From the NCBI GenBank assembly GCA_045585895.1, contig JAZMZI010000108.1, positions 1 through 49,685 of the forward strand: DNA of 49,685 nt. Direction: 5' to 3'. Of this stretch, positions 24,261 through 32,990 are shown in pieces. The notes beneath the pieces are model-generated. The model was not told the origin of the DNA and did no database searches. It was given only the letters and a program-made list of their open reading frames with translations. The stretch is from SVTX01 sp045585895 (lineage in GTDB: Bacteria; Bacillota; Clostridia; Oscillospirales; CAG-272). The translations under genes and the position numbers were made by a program. How positions within the stretch are numbered: position 1 is the stretch's first letter; each line of letters starts with the position of its first letter.

Positions 24261-25961
24261 ATGAAACGACTTGCCGCAATCATTCTTTCAGCACTGATCC
24301 TCTTCTCTTTTGCCGCTTGCGACTTTTTCGGCAACGGCGATGAAACGGAGATTTCATCTTCGATTGGAAGCATTCCCGAGGAGTCCGAGAGCACCGAGTC
24401 GAATAAAGGAACCGGCGGTTCCGATGAATCGGACAGTACCGAATCGGGCAAATACGCGTTCATTTCTCAAGAGGAAAAGAATACATGGAGATCAGCTTTG
24501 ATCTCTGTTCTTTCCAAGTCCCGAGTACATGAATTTGAGCCAAACTGTCCCGGTAGCATTTCCGTAGGACTTATGGATATAAATTTCGACAATTCACCCG
24601 AGGTATTAGTTGCCTATGCAGGCGGTTCTATGAACAACATTTATATCGAGATATACGATCTCAAATCGGACGGTGATCCCATTACCTACGATGCCGCTTG
24701 CTATGGAAACCCTTACAATATACGTCTTTACGTTGCCGTAAAGGACGGCAAGTTTGTTCTTCTCTCCGAGGGTAGTCTTCGAATTCCGGAAACAGGATGG
24801 GTAAATTACATATGCATCGAGAATATTGACCATAAATCAAACGCTTTGAACGCTGAGATTATATTTGAATCCTCCGGCGATTCAAACTATTATGAATATC
24901 AGGGACAAGCCGTTGAAAAAGCGGAATTCGAGGCTATGTATCAGCAATTTTTGCTGGATTACAAAAAAATAGATTCCACTCAGATACAGATGATAAGATG
25001 GTCGGACATCGGCGAGGTAGAAAAAAGAAGGCCTGAAACAAAATCCTCCGCTCCCGTATATACCCGCGAAGAGATCGCAGAAAAAATGGCAGATGCGCTG
25101 ATCAACAGTTCACAGCAATTTATCAAATACGATATTTCCGATAATTCAGAAACAAACGAAGAATTAACCGATAGCCAAGAAACAGAAAGCACAGAATCAA
25201 ATAATACCGAAACGGAAACGAAACCAGAAATAAAAGCAGAGCTTTCAGAAAAATATCCCGATGTGCCAAAAGCGTTTGACAATATTCTTGACGCTTATGT
25301 GGAAATAGCTTATCTTAATAGATACGAGGGCTGTTTAAGTCGTGAGAAAGTTGAAGATGCAAAATATCCGGAAGTTACAAATACTCAGCTTGATTGTATT
25401 TTCTATAGTTTAATGGACGGATGGAAAAATGGAGTTTACGGTTACTACGCGGGATATGCCGCAAAGGATATTAACGACGACGGAATCAGCGAATTGTTTC
25501 TCACCGATGCCGAATATTCCATATATGCGATGTTTACGCTTGTAAACGGCGAAATCGTTTCGCATTATTTCGATTTTTCTTATCACAACAGTGTAACAAA
25601 GATCGATGCAAACGGCAATTTTTATTACAGCGATTACGGAAAAGGCGAAAGTGTATGGTATGAAATATCGCATCTCGGTGCAGACGGAATTTTGTATCGT
25701 ACAATATTTGGACATTATGATATGACCGGATTTGGAGATCCCGAGGTTTACAACTATTATTGCGCACCCGAAAACAGCTTAATTGAATTTCCTTTTGTTG
25801 ATGGCGACAGATTGACAGATGAAGAATACAACGATTTAGTTGCAGCTTACAATGAAGCCGTCACAAAGTTGGAGGTAAACGGTTATGATCCGAATGAAGA
25901 GGCTATCAAGGCTATCGACCTTGAATTTCATCAGGTTATAATTGAAGATCTAAGAAAATAA
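24261..25961 (+). CDS. Lipoprotein with EF-hand/FG-GAP-like segments
   Basis: The protein of 566 residues has a lipoprotein signal (FAAC, Cys20), then a Ser/Glu/Thr linker. Two segments resemble each other and the upstream paralogue: GLMDINFDNSPEVLVAY (about residue 100) and AKDINDDGISELFLTD (about residue 405), with a low-complexity Glu/Thr/Ser stretch between them near 295-325. This suggests an internally duplicated domain joined by a linker. ATG 24261 has AAGGAGA seven bases upstream. The first 63 coding bases differ at only three positions from those at 21681. Function unknown. Confidence 0.75.
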   Translation: MKRLAAIILSALILFSFAACDFFGNGDETEISSSIGSIPEESESTESNKGTGGSDESDSTESGKYAFISQEEKNTWRSALISVLSKSRVHEFEPNCPGSISVGLMDINFDNSPEVLVAYAGGSMNNIYIEIYDLKSDGDPITYDAACYGNPYNIRLYVAVKDGKFVLLSEGSLRIPETGWVNYICIENIDHKSNALNAEIIFESSGDSNYYEYQGQAVEKAEFEAMYQQFLLDYKKIDSTQIQMIRWSDIGEVEKRRPETKSSAPVYTREEIAEKMADALINSSQQFIKYDISDNSETNEELTDSQETESTESNNTETETKPEIKAELSEKYPDVPKAFDNILDAYVEIAYLNRYEGCLSREKVEDAKYPEVTNTQLDCIFYSLMDGWKNGVYGYYAGYAAKDINDDGISELFLTDAEYSIYAMFTLVNGEIVSHYFDFSYHNSVTKIDANGNFYYSDYGKGESVWYEISHLGADGILYRTIFGHYDMTGFGDPEVYNYYCAPENSLIEFPFVDGDRLTDEEYNDLVAAYNEAVTKLEVNGYDPNEEAIKAIDLEFHQVIIEDLRK

Positions 25962-25966
25962 TCAAC

Positions 25967-25996
25967 GAGCCGAGCGCTTGGTGCTCGGCTCTTTTT
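25967..25996 (+). terminator. Terminator after the lipoprotein cluster
   Basis: Nine-bp perfect stem (25967-25975 with 25983-25991) and TTTTT. It separates this cluster from the convergent spoIVA. Confidence 0.9.
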
Positions 25997-26020
25997 ATAT
26001 GACAAAAATTTCGTACGACA

Positions 26021-27499
26021 TTAAAGAATAATGCAGATAAGTCCGCCGCTGCCCTCGTTTATGATGCGTTCAAGTGTTTCTGAGAGTTTGATACGAGAAG
26101 CCTCAGGCATGTGTTCAAGCTTGGAGTGAAGTCCCTCGTTCATAAGCTCGTAGAGGCTCTTTCCGAACATATTGGAGCTCCAGATTTTCTGGGGATCCTC
26201 CTCAAACTCGTTAAGCATATATCTTACAAGATCCTCGGACTGTTGCTCGGTGCCTACGATAGGATTTATCTCGGTTTCGATATTGGCTCTTATCATATGT
26301 ATCGATTGAGCCGACGCGCGAAGTCTGACGCCATATCCACCGGGCTGCTTTACGATTTCGGGATCGGCAAGCTTCATTTCCTCTACGTCTGGCATAACGA
26401 TTCCGTAGCCTCGCTCCTCTGCTTCGTCAAGGGCCTCCTCGATCTTGTCGTATCTCGCCTTCATCTCCGCAAGATTCTTGAGAAGCGAGATAAGCTCCTC
26501 TTCTCCGCCGATATCAAATCCCGTCAGCTCGCTTATGACGTTGTAATACAAGCCGTCATTCATTGTTGCCGAGATACGGGCGCAACCCGTACCGAGGTCA
26601 ATTTCTTCGACCGTGGCGTTTTTAATGTATTCGTTGTCAGAAAGAGCATCAAAAGCGCCTTTAACGTCGCCCGCCTTGCGTACCTTATCGGCGCAAGAGC
26701 GAATGGTCGAAAGCACCGAGGTCTTGATCTTATGACCGTCCTCAAGAGCCGTAGTCCATTCGGGCAGACAAACTCTTATCTCCGTAACGGGAAATTCGTG
26801 AAGCACAAGCTCAAGGATGTGTCTTATATCCTCGGCATCAAGATCAATGCAAGAAACGAGGGCTACAGGCACCTCGTATTTTGCTTCAAGCTCATAAGCC
26901 AAAGCAATCGCCGCCTCGCTTTCGGGGTGCGCGGAATTGAGTATCATTGCAAAAGGCTTGCCAAGCTCCTTAAGCTCTCCCACGATCCTCTCCTCTGCTT
27001 CAACGTAGCTTGGTCTTGATATGTCACCGATGGTTCCGTCGGTGGTGATAAGCATACCGATAGTAGAATGCTCACTGATAACCTTATGCGTTCCCATCTC
27101 TGCCGCCTCGACGAAAGGCACAGGCTCTTCACGCCACGGCGTTCTCACCATTCTCGGATGTCCGTCCTCAATAGTGCCAAGTGCCTCGGGAACGATATAT
27201 CCTACACAATCCACCATCTTTACTTTAAGATTTGAACAGCCGTCAACGCTGATCTGCACCGCCTCGTCGGGGATAAACTTCGGCTCGGTGGTCATAACCG
27301 TTTTACCCGCCGCGCTTTGCGGCATCTCGTCTCTGGCTCTTTCTCTTGAATATCCTTCTTCAATATTGGGAAGCACCAACGCCTCCATAAACCTCTTGAT
27401 AAAGGTGGATTTGCCCGTTCTGACGGGACCTACGACACCGATATAAATGTCACCGCCCGTTCTCTCGGCTATATCCCTATAAATAGAATGCTCTGCCAT
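26021..27499 (-). CDS. spoIVA: Stage IV sporulation protein A, spore coat morphogenetic ATPase
   Basis: The protein of 492 residues matches SpoIVA over its full length. Walker A GPVRTGKST (residues 24-32) lies in a TRAFAC-type N-terminal ATPase domain, and the C-terminus ends in the conserved short hydrophobic tail GGLICIIL. SpoIVA polymerises on the forespore outer membrane using ATP and forms the base layer of the spore coat. It is made in the mother cell under sigma-E in Bacillus; a sigma-E-like promoter is visible here. ATG 27499 has GGGAGGA upstream; a start five codons earlier is less likely. This gene is the best evidence that the organism forms endospores. Confidence 0.96.
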   Translation of the reverse strand: MAEHSIYRDIAERTGGDIYIGVVGPVRTGKSTFIKRFMEALVLPNIEEGYSRERARDEMPQSAAGKTVMTTEPKFIPDEAVQISVDGCSNLKVKMVDCVGYIVPEALGTIEDGHPRMVRTPWREEPVPFVEAAEMGTHKVISEHSTIGMLITTDGTIGDISRPSYVEAEERIVGELKELGKPFAMILNSAHPESEAAIALAYELEAKYEVPVALVSCIDLDAEDIRHILELVLHEFPVTEIRVCLPEWTTALEDGHKIKTSVLSTIRSCADKVRKAGDVKGAFDALSDNEYIKNATVEEIDLGTGCARISATMNDGLYYNVISELTGFDIGGEEELISLLKNLAEMKARYDKIEEALDEAEERGYGIVMPDVEEMKLADPEIVKQPGGYGVRLRASAQSIHMIRANIETEINPIVGTEQQSEDLVRYMLNEFEEDPQKIWSSNMFGKSLYELMNEGLHSKLEHMPEASRIKLSETLERIINEGSGGLICIIL

Positions 27500-27553
27500 A
27501 AAAAATCCTCCCACAAACTTAACGAATCGTTTCGCTAAATTATATGGGAGGAT
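27500..27553 (-). terminator. Terminator hairpin of the ABC operon, overlapping the spoIVA ribosome-binding site
   Basis: On the minus strand a 9-bp outer stem (27553-27545 with 27513-27505) encloses an 11-bp inner stem with a four-base loop (about 27541-27531 with 27526-27516), and six Ts follow at 27505-27500. Readthrough RNA from the ABC operon would form a terminator here. Its 3' arm contains GGGAGGA, the ribosome-binding site of spoIVA. Confidence 0.75.
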
Positions 27554-27567
27554 ATTTCCTTTTATGA
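27539..27567 (-). promoter_or_regulatory. Sigma-E-like promoter of spoIVA
   Basis: Minus strand: TCATAAA (27567-27561), 14-nt spacer, CATATAAT (27546-27539). This agrees with the mother-cell sigma-E pattern (KMATATT, 14 nt, CATACANT). The -10 box sits inside the left arm of the terminator hairpin. Confidence 0.65.
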
Positions 27568-27596
27568 CAGTTTGTATTTTTATTTTTGGGACGAGC

Positions 27597-29861
27597 TTAA
27601 GAATCCATTTTGGACATTTCTCTTTGAGCCATTACGAGACCGTAATAAATGCCCTTTTTCTCTACCAGCTCATCGTGAGTACCTACCTCGGCAATACGCC
27701 CCTTATCAAGTACGACAAGACGTGTTGCGTTACGGAGAGTGGATAGGCGGTGAGCGATAGCTATCGTAGTTCTGTTCTTGGAGAGATTCTGCAATGCGTC
27801 CTGTATCTGCTTTTCGGTTTCGGTATCAAGAGATGCCGTAGCCTCATCAAGAATCAATATTCTCGGATTATGAAGAAGCGCTCTTGCAATTGCAACTCTC
27901 TGTCTTTCGCCGCCCGAAAGACTGTGTCCCTTCTCTCCGACTTTCGTGTCGTATCCGTCGGGAAGCCTTATAATAAAATCGTGGCATCCCGCAAGCTTAG
28001 CTACGGCGATTATCTCCTCTCTCGGAGCATCGGGCTTAGCGTAGGCAATATTCTGATAGATCGTACCCGAGAAAAGGAAGGTCTCCTGAAGCACAACTCC
28101 CATCTGTGAACGCAACGACTCTTGGGAAATATCCCTGATATCCACACCGTCAACGCAGATACTTCCGTCCTCAACGTCGTACATTCTCATAATAAGATTG
28201 ATAAGCGTGGACTTACCGACTCCCGATTTTCCAACCAATCCGATAAACTCACCCTGCTTTATATGAAGATCGATATTGGTCAGCACTTCTCCGCTGCTGT
28301 CGTAGCCGAAAGATACGTGATTTATATCAATATCACCCTTTATAGGTATTCTTTCAGCATTATCCGAGTCGCTTATATCCTCGCTCTCGTCGATTATCTC
28401 AAACACTTTTGCCGTAGACGTAATAAACTGGATTATCTGTCTGGGCATACCCGACATCATTCGTAAAGGGCCGTATATCATACTTGCGTACAAAGAAAAC
28501 TTTGACATATCTCCGAAAGTCATACTTCCGCCCAATATTGCATTTCCTACGTAAAACAGAATAATAAATTCGCCAAAGCACATAAGGAACTGCATAAACG
28601 GCATTACCGAATACCAGAGTGTATCTGACCTTATTTGAATGTCACGCTCTTCAGCCGCTGCCTTTGAATACCTTTCGGTCTCCTTCTTCTCCATTCCGAA
28701 CGCCTTTACTACTCTGATTCCCGAGAAAATATCGTGAAGCACAGAGTTAGACCTGGAGCTTTGTCTCCATGACTGATGAAATAGCTTATGTATCTTTTTC
28801 CAGAAAAACCTGAAGCAGAATACTACCAGCGGCACGGGGATCATTATCAGAACGAGCAGCACCCCAAGATCGCTTGCAAGAAATACAATAGCTACCGCTA
28901 CGAATAAAAGTCCTTGTTCGATAAGCGACGGGAAGGTATGGACGAGAAAGTTCTGTATATGCGCCACGTCCTGCGACATACGACGCATAAGCTCTCCCGC
29001 AGTTCGTTTTGATATCTTCTCTATCGAAAGTCTTTGTATCTTTTCGAACAGCATATTTCGAAGATCGACTATCATACTGTTGCTCGCCTTTATCAGCGCG
29101 TGGCTTCTTAAAACACCAACCGCTCTGAGAACTATCTGCGAAAGAAGCATCAAAAGTATCAGACATAGATATTCAAACGCCTTTGCGTTTTTTGCGTCGA
29201 TATAATCATCAACCAAGATTTTATTGATCTCGGGGATGACAAGATTAAGTCCGCTTACAACCACGAACAGTATTACCGAAATGAAAATAAACAACTTATA
29301 AGGTTTTATTATTTCCCACAGTCTTTTCAACGTCGCAAACTTGCTGACGCATCGGGGACATTTTTCCGAGCCCTTCGGAAGAGGTCGACCACACTTTTCG
29401 CATCTGCCGCTCTTCTCAAAAGCATCGCACGTTGCGTCATTTTTCGAACGCTCCCGAAGTCTGTCGTAGTAATCAAATCCTCGTTCGAGTACGCGGTTCA
29501 GCCGCTTTACGCTTTCTGATATTGCCTTCGACTTAGACATGGTACTCACACAAAGCAGATGCGCCGATTCATCACGCTTAAGCACGTAAGAAACGTAGAC
29601 CGTACCGACTCCGCTGTACGTACTGAAAGACAAAATCTCGCCCAAAGGAACCTTTAAGGTCTCTTTGCCGTCCTCAAATACGGTTACGTTCTCTCTGTCC
29701 GCAATAACCAGACCGTCAACCAGCCTGCCTGCCGTCTCACGGTGCAGATCGTAGCCAAAAAGCGCGACTGTATTTTCTTTTTTTATATCGGGATATATTT
29801 TTTTTGCCTTTTCGAACAACGACATCGGCTTTTTGCGTTTTTTTCTCCAAGGAAGTCTCAC
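27597..29861 (-). CDS. ABC exporter (fused permease-ATPase) with N-terminal domain and zinc ribbon
   Basis: The 754-residue protein has an unusual front part: residues 1-140 form a beta-rich domain (VTVFEDGKETLKVPLGEILSF, PH-like in pattern), then a CxxC-CxxC zinc ribbon with Cys154, 157, 168 and 171. A six-helix type IV exporter membrane domain follows (about 185-480), and a complete nucleotide-binding domain (about 515-750) with GKSGVGKST, LSGGERQRVAIARAL and ILILDEAT. The start is a GTG with AGGCGGTGA upstream. It is third in a minus-strand operon with a DUF1854 protein and a second similar exporter, so the two most likely form a heterodimer. Substrate unknown. Confidence 0.87.
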   Translation of the reverse strand: MRLPWRKKRKKPMSLFEKAKKIYPDIKKENTVALFGYDLHRETAGRLVDGLVIADRENVTVFEDGKETLKVPLGEILSFSTYSGVGTVYVSYVLKRDESAHLLCVSTMSKSKAISESVKRLNRVLERGFDYYDRLRERSKNDATCDAFEKSGRCEKCGRPLPKGSEKCPRCVSKFATLKRLWEIIKPYKLFIFISVILFVVVSGLNLVIPEINKILVDDYIDAKNAKAFEYLCLILLMLLSQIVLRAVGVLRSHALIKASNSMIVDLRNMLFEKIQRLSIEKISKRTAGELMRRMSQDVAHIQNFLVHTFPSLIEQGLLFVAVAIVFLASDLGVLLVLIMIPVPLVVFCFRFFWKKIHKLFHQSWRQSSRSNSVLHDIFSGIRVVKAFGMEKKETERYSKAAAEERDIQIRSDTLWYSVMPFMQFLMCFGEFIILFYVGNAILGGSMTFGDMSKFSLYASMIYGPLRMMSGMPRQIIQFITSTAKVFEIIDESEDISDSDNAERIPIKGDIDINHVSFGYDSSGEVLTNIDLHIKQGEFIGLVGKSGVGKSTLINLIMRMYDVEDGSICVDGVDIRDISQESLRSQMGVVLQETFLFSGTIYQNIAYAKPDAPREEIIAVAKLAGCHDFIIRLPDGYDTKVGEKGHSLSGGERQRVAIARALLHNPRILILDEATASLDTETEKQIQDALQNLSKNRTTIAIAHRLSTLRNATRLVVLDKGRIAEVGTHDELVEKKGIYYGLVMAQREMSKMDS

Positions 29862-29892
29862 GATCTCACCGCCTTTCTTCTTATTTTGGATA

Positions 29893-30435
29893 TTATAAGT
29901 ACAATTCTATTTTTCTGTAGCTCTTTCTGCTAAGCTCCGATATACTCTTGACGGTATATCTGTTTCCGTCAACGTCAATAAGGATAATACTGTCCTCTCC
30001 CGTGTGGATGATATTGCGGAAGGTATCCTGCATAGTAAAGGTAAAGCTCTTTCCATTCTCACCCGTGACCTTCCAATAAGAAAAACCGTATCTTTCCTTA
30101 AGAGAATCTATGGACACTATAACGGGCGAATAGTATTTTCTCTCTATCTCCTTGATAATGAGCGCCCTTGCATCTCCTTCAAAATCCTCAACGCTGTAAA
30201 TAAGTCCTATCTCTTTACTTTCATTGTCGGTTACGGAAATATATTCCCAAAGCAGCTCGTGAGGAAAGGCTCTGTGCAGAAAAACTCTGTCGTACGTCTT
30301 TTCGCCGCCGTCTTTCATCGCAGTCAGCGAGAGAAATCCGTTTTTCATCTCAAAAACCGAATTTTCTCCGTCAAGTCTGAATATCCTTGCGGCATCTTCA
30401 AGCATTATTTCATTTTTGTTCTCAATATTTTCCAT
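29893..30435 (-). CDS. DUF1854 protein
   Basis: The protein of 180 residues matches DUF1854: FPHELLWEYISVTDNESKEIG, an EIERKYYSPVI segment, a W-x-V strand and VDGNRYTVKSISEL near the end. I choose ATG 30435 with AAGGCGGTGAT upstream. An earlier ATG at 30459 overlaps the stop of the preceding gene (ATGA) and would add eight residues. DUF1854 proteins are known next to fused ABC exporters, including ones linked to cyanophycin metabolism in Proteobacteria. I infer a soluble accessory or regulatory subunit; no catalytic motif is visible. Confidence 0.8.
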   Translation of the reverse strand: MENIENKNEIMLEDAARIFRLDGENSVFEMKNGFLSLTAMKDGGEKTYDRVFLHRAFPHELLWEYISVTDNESKEIGLIYSVEDFEGDARALIIKEIERKYYSPVIVSIDSLKERYGFSYWKVTGENGKSFTFTMQDTFRNIIHTGEDSIILIDVDGNRYTVKSISELSRKSYRKIELYL

Positions 30436-30455
30436 TAGATCACCGCCTTCCCTGT

Positions 30456-32750
30456 TCATTCGGTAATTCCCGCGTTTTTAAGAGCTTCAAGCTGCAACGT
30501 GTAGAGCTTATTATAAACTCCATCTTCAATTTCAAGTAGCTCCTTGTGCGTTCCACGCTCCGCTACCTTTCCCTTTTCGATAACCACAAGCTCGTCCGCG
30601 TCGCGCAGAGTGGAAAGTCGGTGAGCTATCATAATGGTGGTTTTGTCCTTGGTAAGAGCCGTTATGGCGTTCTGTATCATTTTTTCGGTCTCGGTATCCA
30701 TAGCCGCAGTCGCTTCGTCAAGAATAAGTATCTTAGGATCACGAAGTATGGCGCGCGCAATGGACAGTCTCTGCTTTTCACCGCCCGAAAGTCCTTTGTA
30801 CCCGAAACCTATCATAGTGTGGTAAGCGTCGGGGAGCTTGATTATAAAATTGTGTGCCCCCGCAAGCTTTGCCGCTCTTATAACGTCCTCGTAGCTTGCG
30901 TCGGGATTGGCATACTTGATATTTTCAAGTATAGTTCCGATGAAGAAATAGGTCTCCTGCGAAACTATCGCCGTGTTTTCATAAAGAGTCTTAAAAGAAA
31001 GATCCTTAACGTTCACGCCGTCTATAAACACCTCTCCCTCGTCGGGATCGTAAAGACGCATAAGCAGATTGACGATCGTGCTCTTTCCCGCGCCCGTATG
31101 ACCGACTATTCCGAGAGTTTTGCCCGCCTCAACGTCAAAGCTTACGTTATCGATGACCTTGCGGTTTTTGGTATAGGAAAAATCTACGTTTTTGAACTCA
31201 ACTCTTCCCTCTACTCTCTCAAGAGTTATGGCATCCTCTTTTTCGGTTATATCGGGTTCGGTATCGTATATTTCAAAGAGTCTCTGCAGCGCATTGGTAC
31301 TCGAAGCCGACCAATCTATCATATCGGCAAAGAAATACATGGGACTATATATCATATTTACGTACGCAACGAATTTTATAAGTTTGCCATACGTAAAATC
31401 GTGATATCCCGTAATGACCATCCAGCCTCCTACTCCGAGAGCGATGATGTTTCCAAGATAAAGAACAAGCCCTAAAGACGGATAAACGTAGTTATTGAAC
31501 AAAGCAAGCTTTTTGGAATTTTTCGCCGCTCTTTTACTGGTCTTTTCAAACCGTGCTATCTCAGCGTCCTCTTGAGAAAAGGCTTTGACCACACGCATTC
31601 CTCCGAGAACGTCGGAAAGCTGAGAATTAAGTGCGCGTGAGCCCGAATAGTTCTTTGCGTGGAGCTTCATCTCGGTTCTGTAGCTTCGAAGAATAAGCAA
31701 AAAGAAGATCGGAACGGTTACAAGCGACAGCGCCGCGAGAAGCGGATTTTCGATGAAAAGAAGGACGCATACCACTACTACCTGAACGATATTTATAAGA
31801 AAATACGGAACTCCGTCACAGAAGAAATAATATATCGTGTTAGAGTCGTTGTTGACTTGTGTCATGAGACCGCCCGTTTGCCTGCCGCAGAAAAATCTGA
31901 GAGAAAGCTTCTCTATCGAGGTAAACACGGTCATTTTCAAGTCAAACACTATCTTCGCCGCTATTCTTGCCGAAAGAACTCCGTTTGCCGTGGAAAAGAG
32001 GTGCGAAAGTAATCTCGTAGCTACTACCAGCACCACGGCAAGTAGTATTTCTTTATAAAAGCCTCCGCCCTCCGACAGCACTTGATCGTAGAAAAATTCG
32101 TTAGAAAGATAAGGCGCCAGTATGCCTGTGGCGGTCAGAAGCACGAGAGATACCAGCATAAGGGCGATATATCCCTTATACTTTCCGAGAAACATCCCAA
32201 ATCGTTTGTAAAGCTTGCCCTTTTCCATACATCGAGGGCAGATTTTTCGGTTTTTATCGGGATAACGCATACCGCATTTCGGACAGTATTTGTCTTTGGG
32301 ATCGTCCTCTTTATCAATCTCAAAATCGGGAGAGGTTATCTCTCCCTTTTTTATTCTTTCAAAATACTTTATGAAAAGCAGGACAGAACTGCGGCAGGTG
32401 TTGGTAAGGGCGGTAAGAAAGACGTATTCGCCGTCGGTCTTTTTTGCGGTAAGTCTTGCGCCCGACAAAAGCTCCTCACACTTGAGTTTCTCTATTTCCT
32501 CTGCGCTGAATTCAACGAAGGAGGTCTCTCGCCATACTTTTTCCGCGCGCTTTTTATCTTCCGCTCTTTCGATCGACACGCTTCCGTTCAAAAGAAAAAG
32601 CTTATCGACGGTAGCAACGATATAAGTATCGCAATAAACGTGCTCCGAATTCATATCGCAATACGCACCAAGCATTATTTTTTCGGTATCAACACCCTCG
32701 TCTCGCAAGGATCTGAATATATATTCGGGAATTTTATCGATCAGAAACAC
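30456..32750 (-). CDS. ABC exporter (fused permease-ATPase) with N-terminal domain and zinc ribbon, partner of the gene at 27597
   Basis: The protein of 764 residues shares the layout of the exporter at 27597: a beta-rich N-terminal domain (to about residue 140), a CxxC-CxxC zinc ribbon (Cys156, 159, 171, 174), six membrane helices (about 190-480) and a nucleotide-binding domain with GHTGAGKST, LSGGEKQRLSIARAI and ILILDEAT. I place the start at GTG 32750, with GGAGGTG six bases upstream; an ATG ten codons earlier overlaps that site. It is the first gene of the operon. Both half-transporters keep full ATPase motifs, so a heterodimer with two active sites is expected. Confidence 0.86.
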   Translation of the reverse strand: MFLIDKIPEYIFRSLRDEGVDTEKIMLGAYCDMNSEHVYCDTYIVATVDKLFLLNGSVSIERAEDKKRAEKVWRETSFVEFSAEEIEKLKCEELLSGARLTAKKTDGEYVFLTALTNTCRSSVLLFIKYFERIKKGEITSPDFEIDKEDDPKDKYCPKCGMRYPDKNRKICPRCMEKGKLYKRFGMFLGKYKGYIALMLVSLVLLTATGILAPYLSNEFFYDQVLSEGGGFYKEILLAVVLVVATRLLSHLFSTANGVLSARIAAKIVFDLKMTVFTSIEKLSLRFFCGRQTGGLMTQVNNDSNTIYYFFCDGVPYFLINIVQVVVVCVLLFIENPLLAALSLVTVPIFFLLILRSYRTEMKLHAKNYSGSRALNSQLSDVLGGMRVVKAFSQEDAEIARFEKTSKRAAKNSKKLALFNNYVYPSLGLVLYLGNIIALGVGGWMVITGYHDFTYGKLIKFVAYVNMIYSPMYFFADMIDWSASSTNALQRLFEIYDTEPDITEKEDAITLERVEGRVEFKNVDFSYTKNRKVIDNVSFDVEAGKTLGIVGHTGAGKSTIVNLLMRLYDPDEGEVFIDGVNVKDLSFKTLYENTAIVSQETYFFIGTILENIKYANPDASYEDVIRAAKLAGAHNFIIKLPDAYHTMIGFGYKGLSGGEKQRLSIARAILRDPKILILDEATAAMDTETEKMIQNAITALTKDKTTIMIAHRLSTLRDADELVVIEKGKVAERGTHKELLEIEDGVYNKLYTLQLEALKNAGITE

Positions 32751-32848
32751 AAGAAACACCTCCATTCCGCAATTCTTCAATTTTATATTATACTACACAT
32801 AATTGAACATTTTGTAAATATCTCAAAAAATAAGGATACTACCCGTAA

Positions 32849-32877
32849 ATTGTAGCATTTTATCCTTTTATTGTCAA
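32849..32877 (-). promoter_or_regulatory. Promoter of the ABC-DUF1854-ABC operon
   Basis: Minus strand: TTGACA (32877-32872), 17 nt, TACAAT (32854-32849). It is divergent from the radA promoters 24 nt away. Confidence 0.82.
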
Positions 32878-32900
32878 TAAACTATGCGTTGAATATTTTA

Positions 32901-32957
32901 TTGACAACCAAGAGTTTACATTTTATTATTGAAAAGCCGAAGCGGACGTGGTACAAT
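32901..32957 (+). promoter_or_regulatory. Two overlapping tandem promoters of radA
   Basis: P1: TTGACA 32901-32906, 17 nt, TATTAT 32924-32929. P2: TTGAAA 32929-32934, 17 nt, TACAAT 32952-32957. The -10 of P1 abuts the -35 of P2. Confidence 0.75.
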
Positions 32958-32990
32958 ATAATAATGATAATTTATGCAAAGGACGAATTT

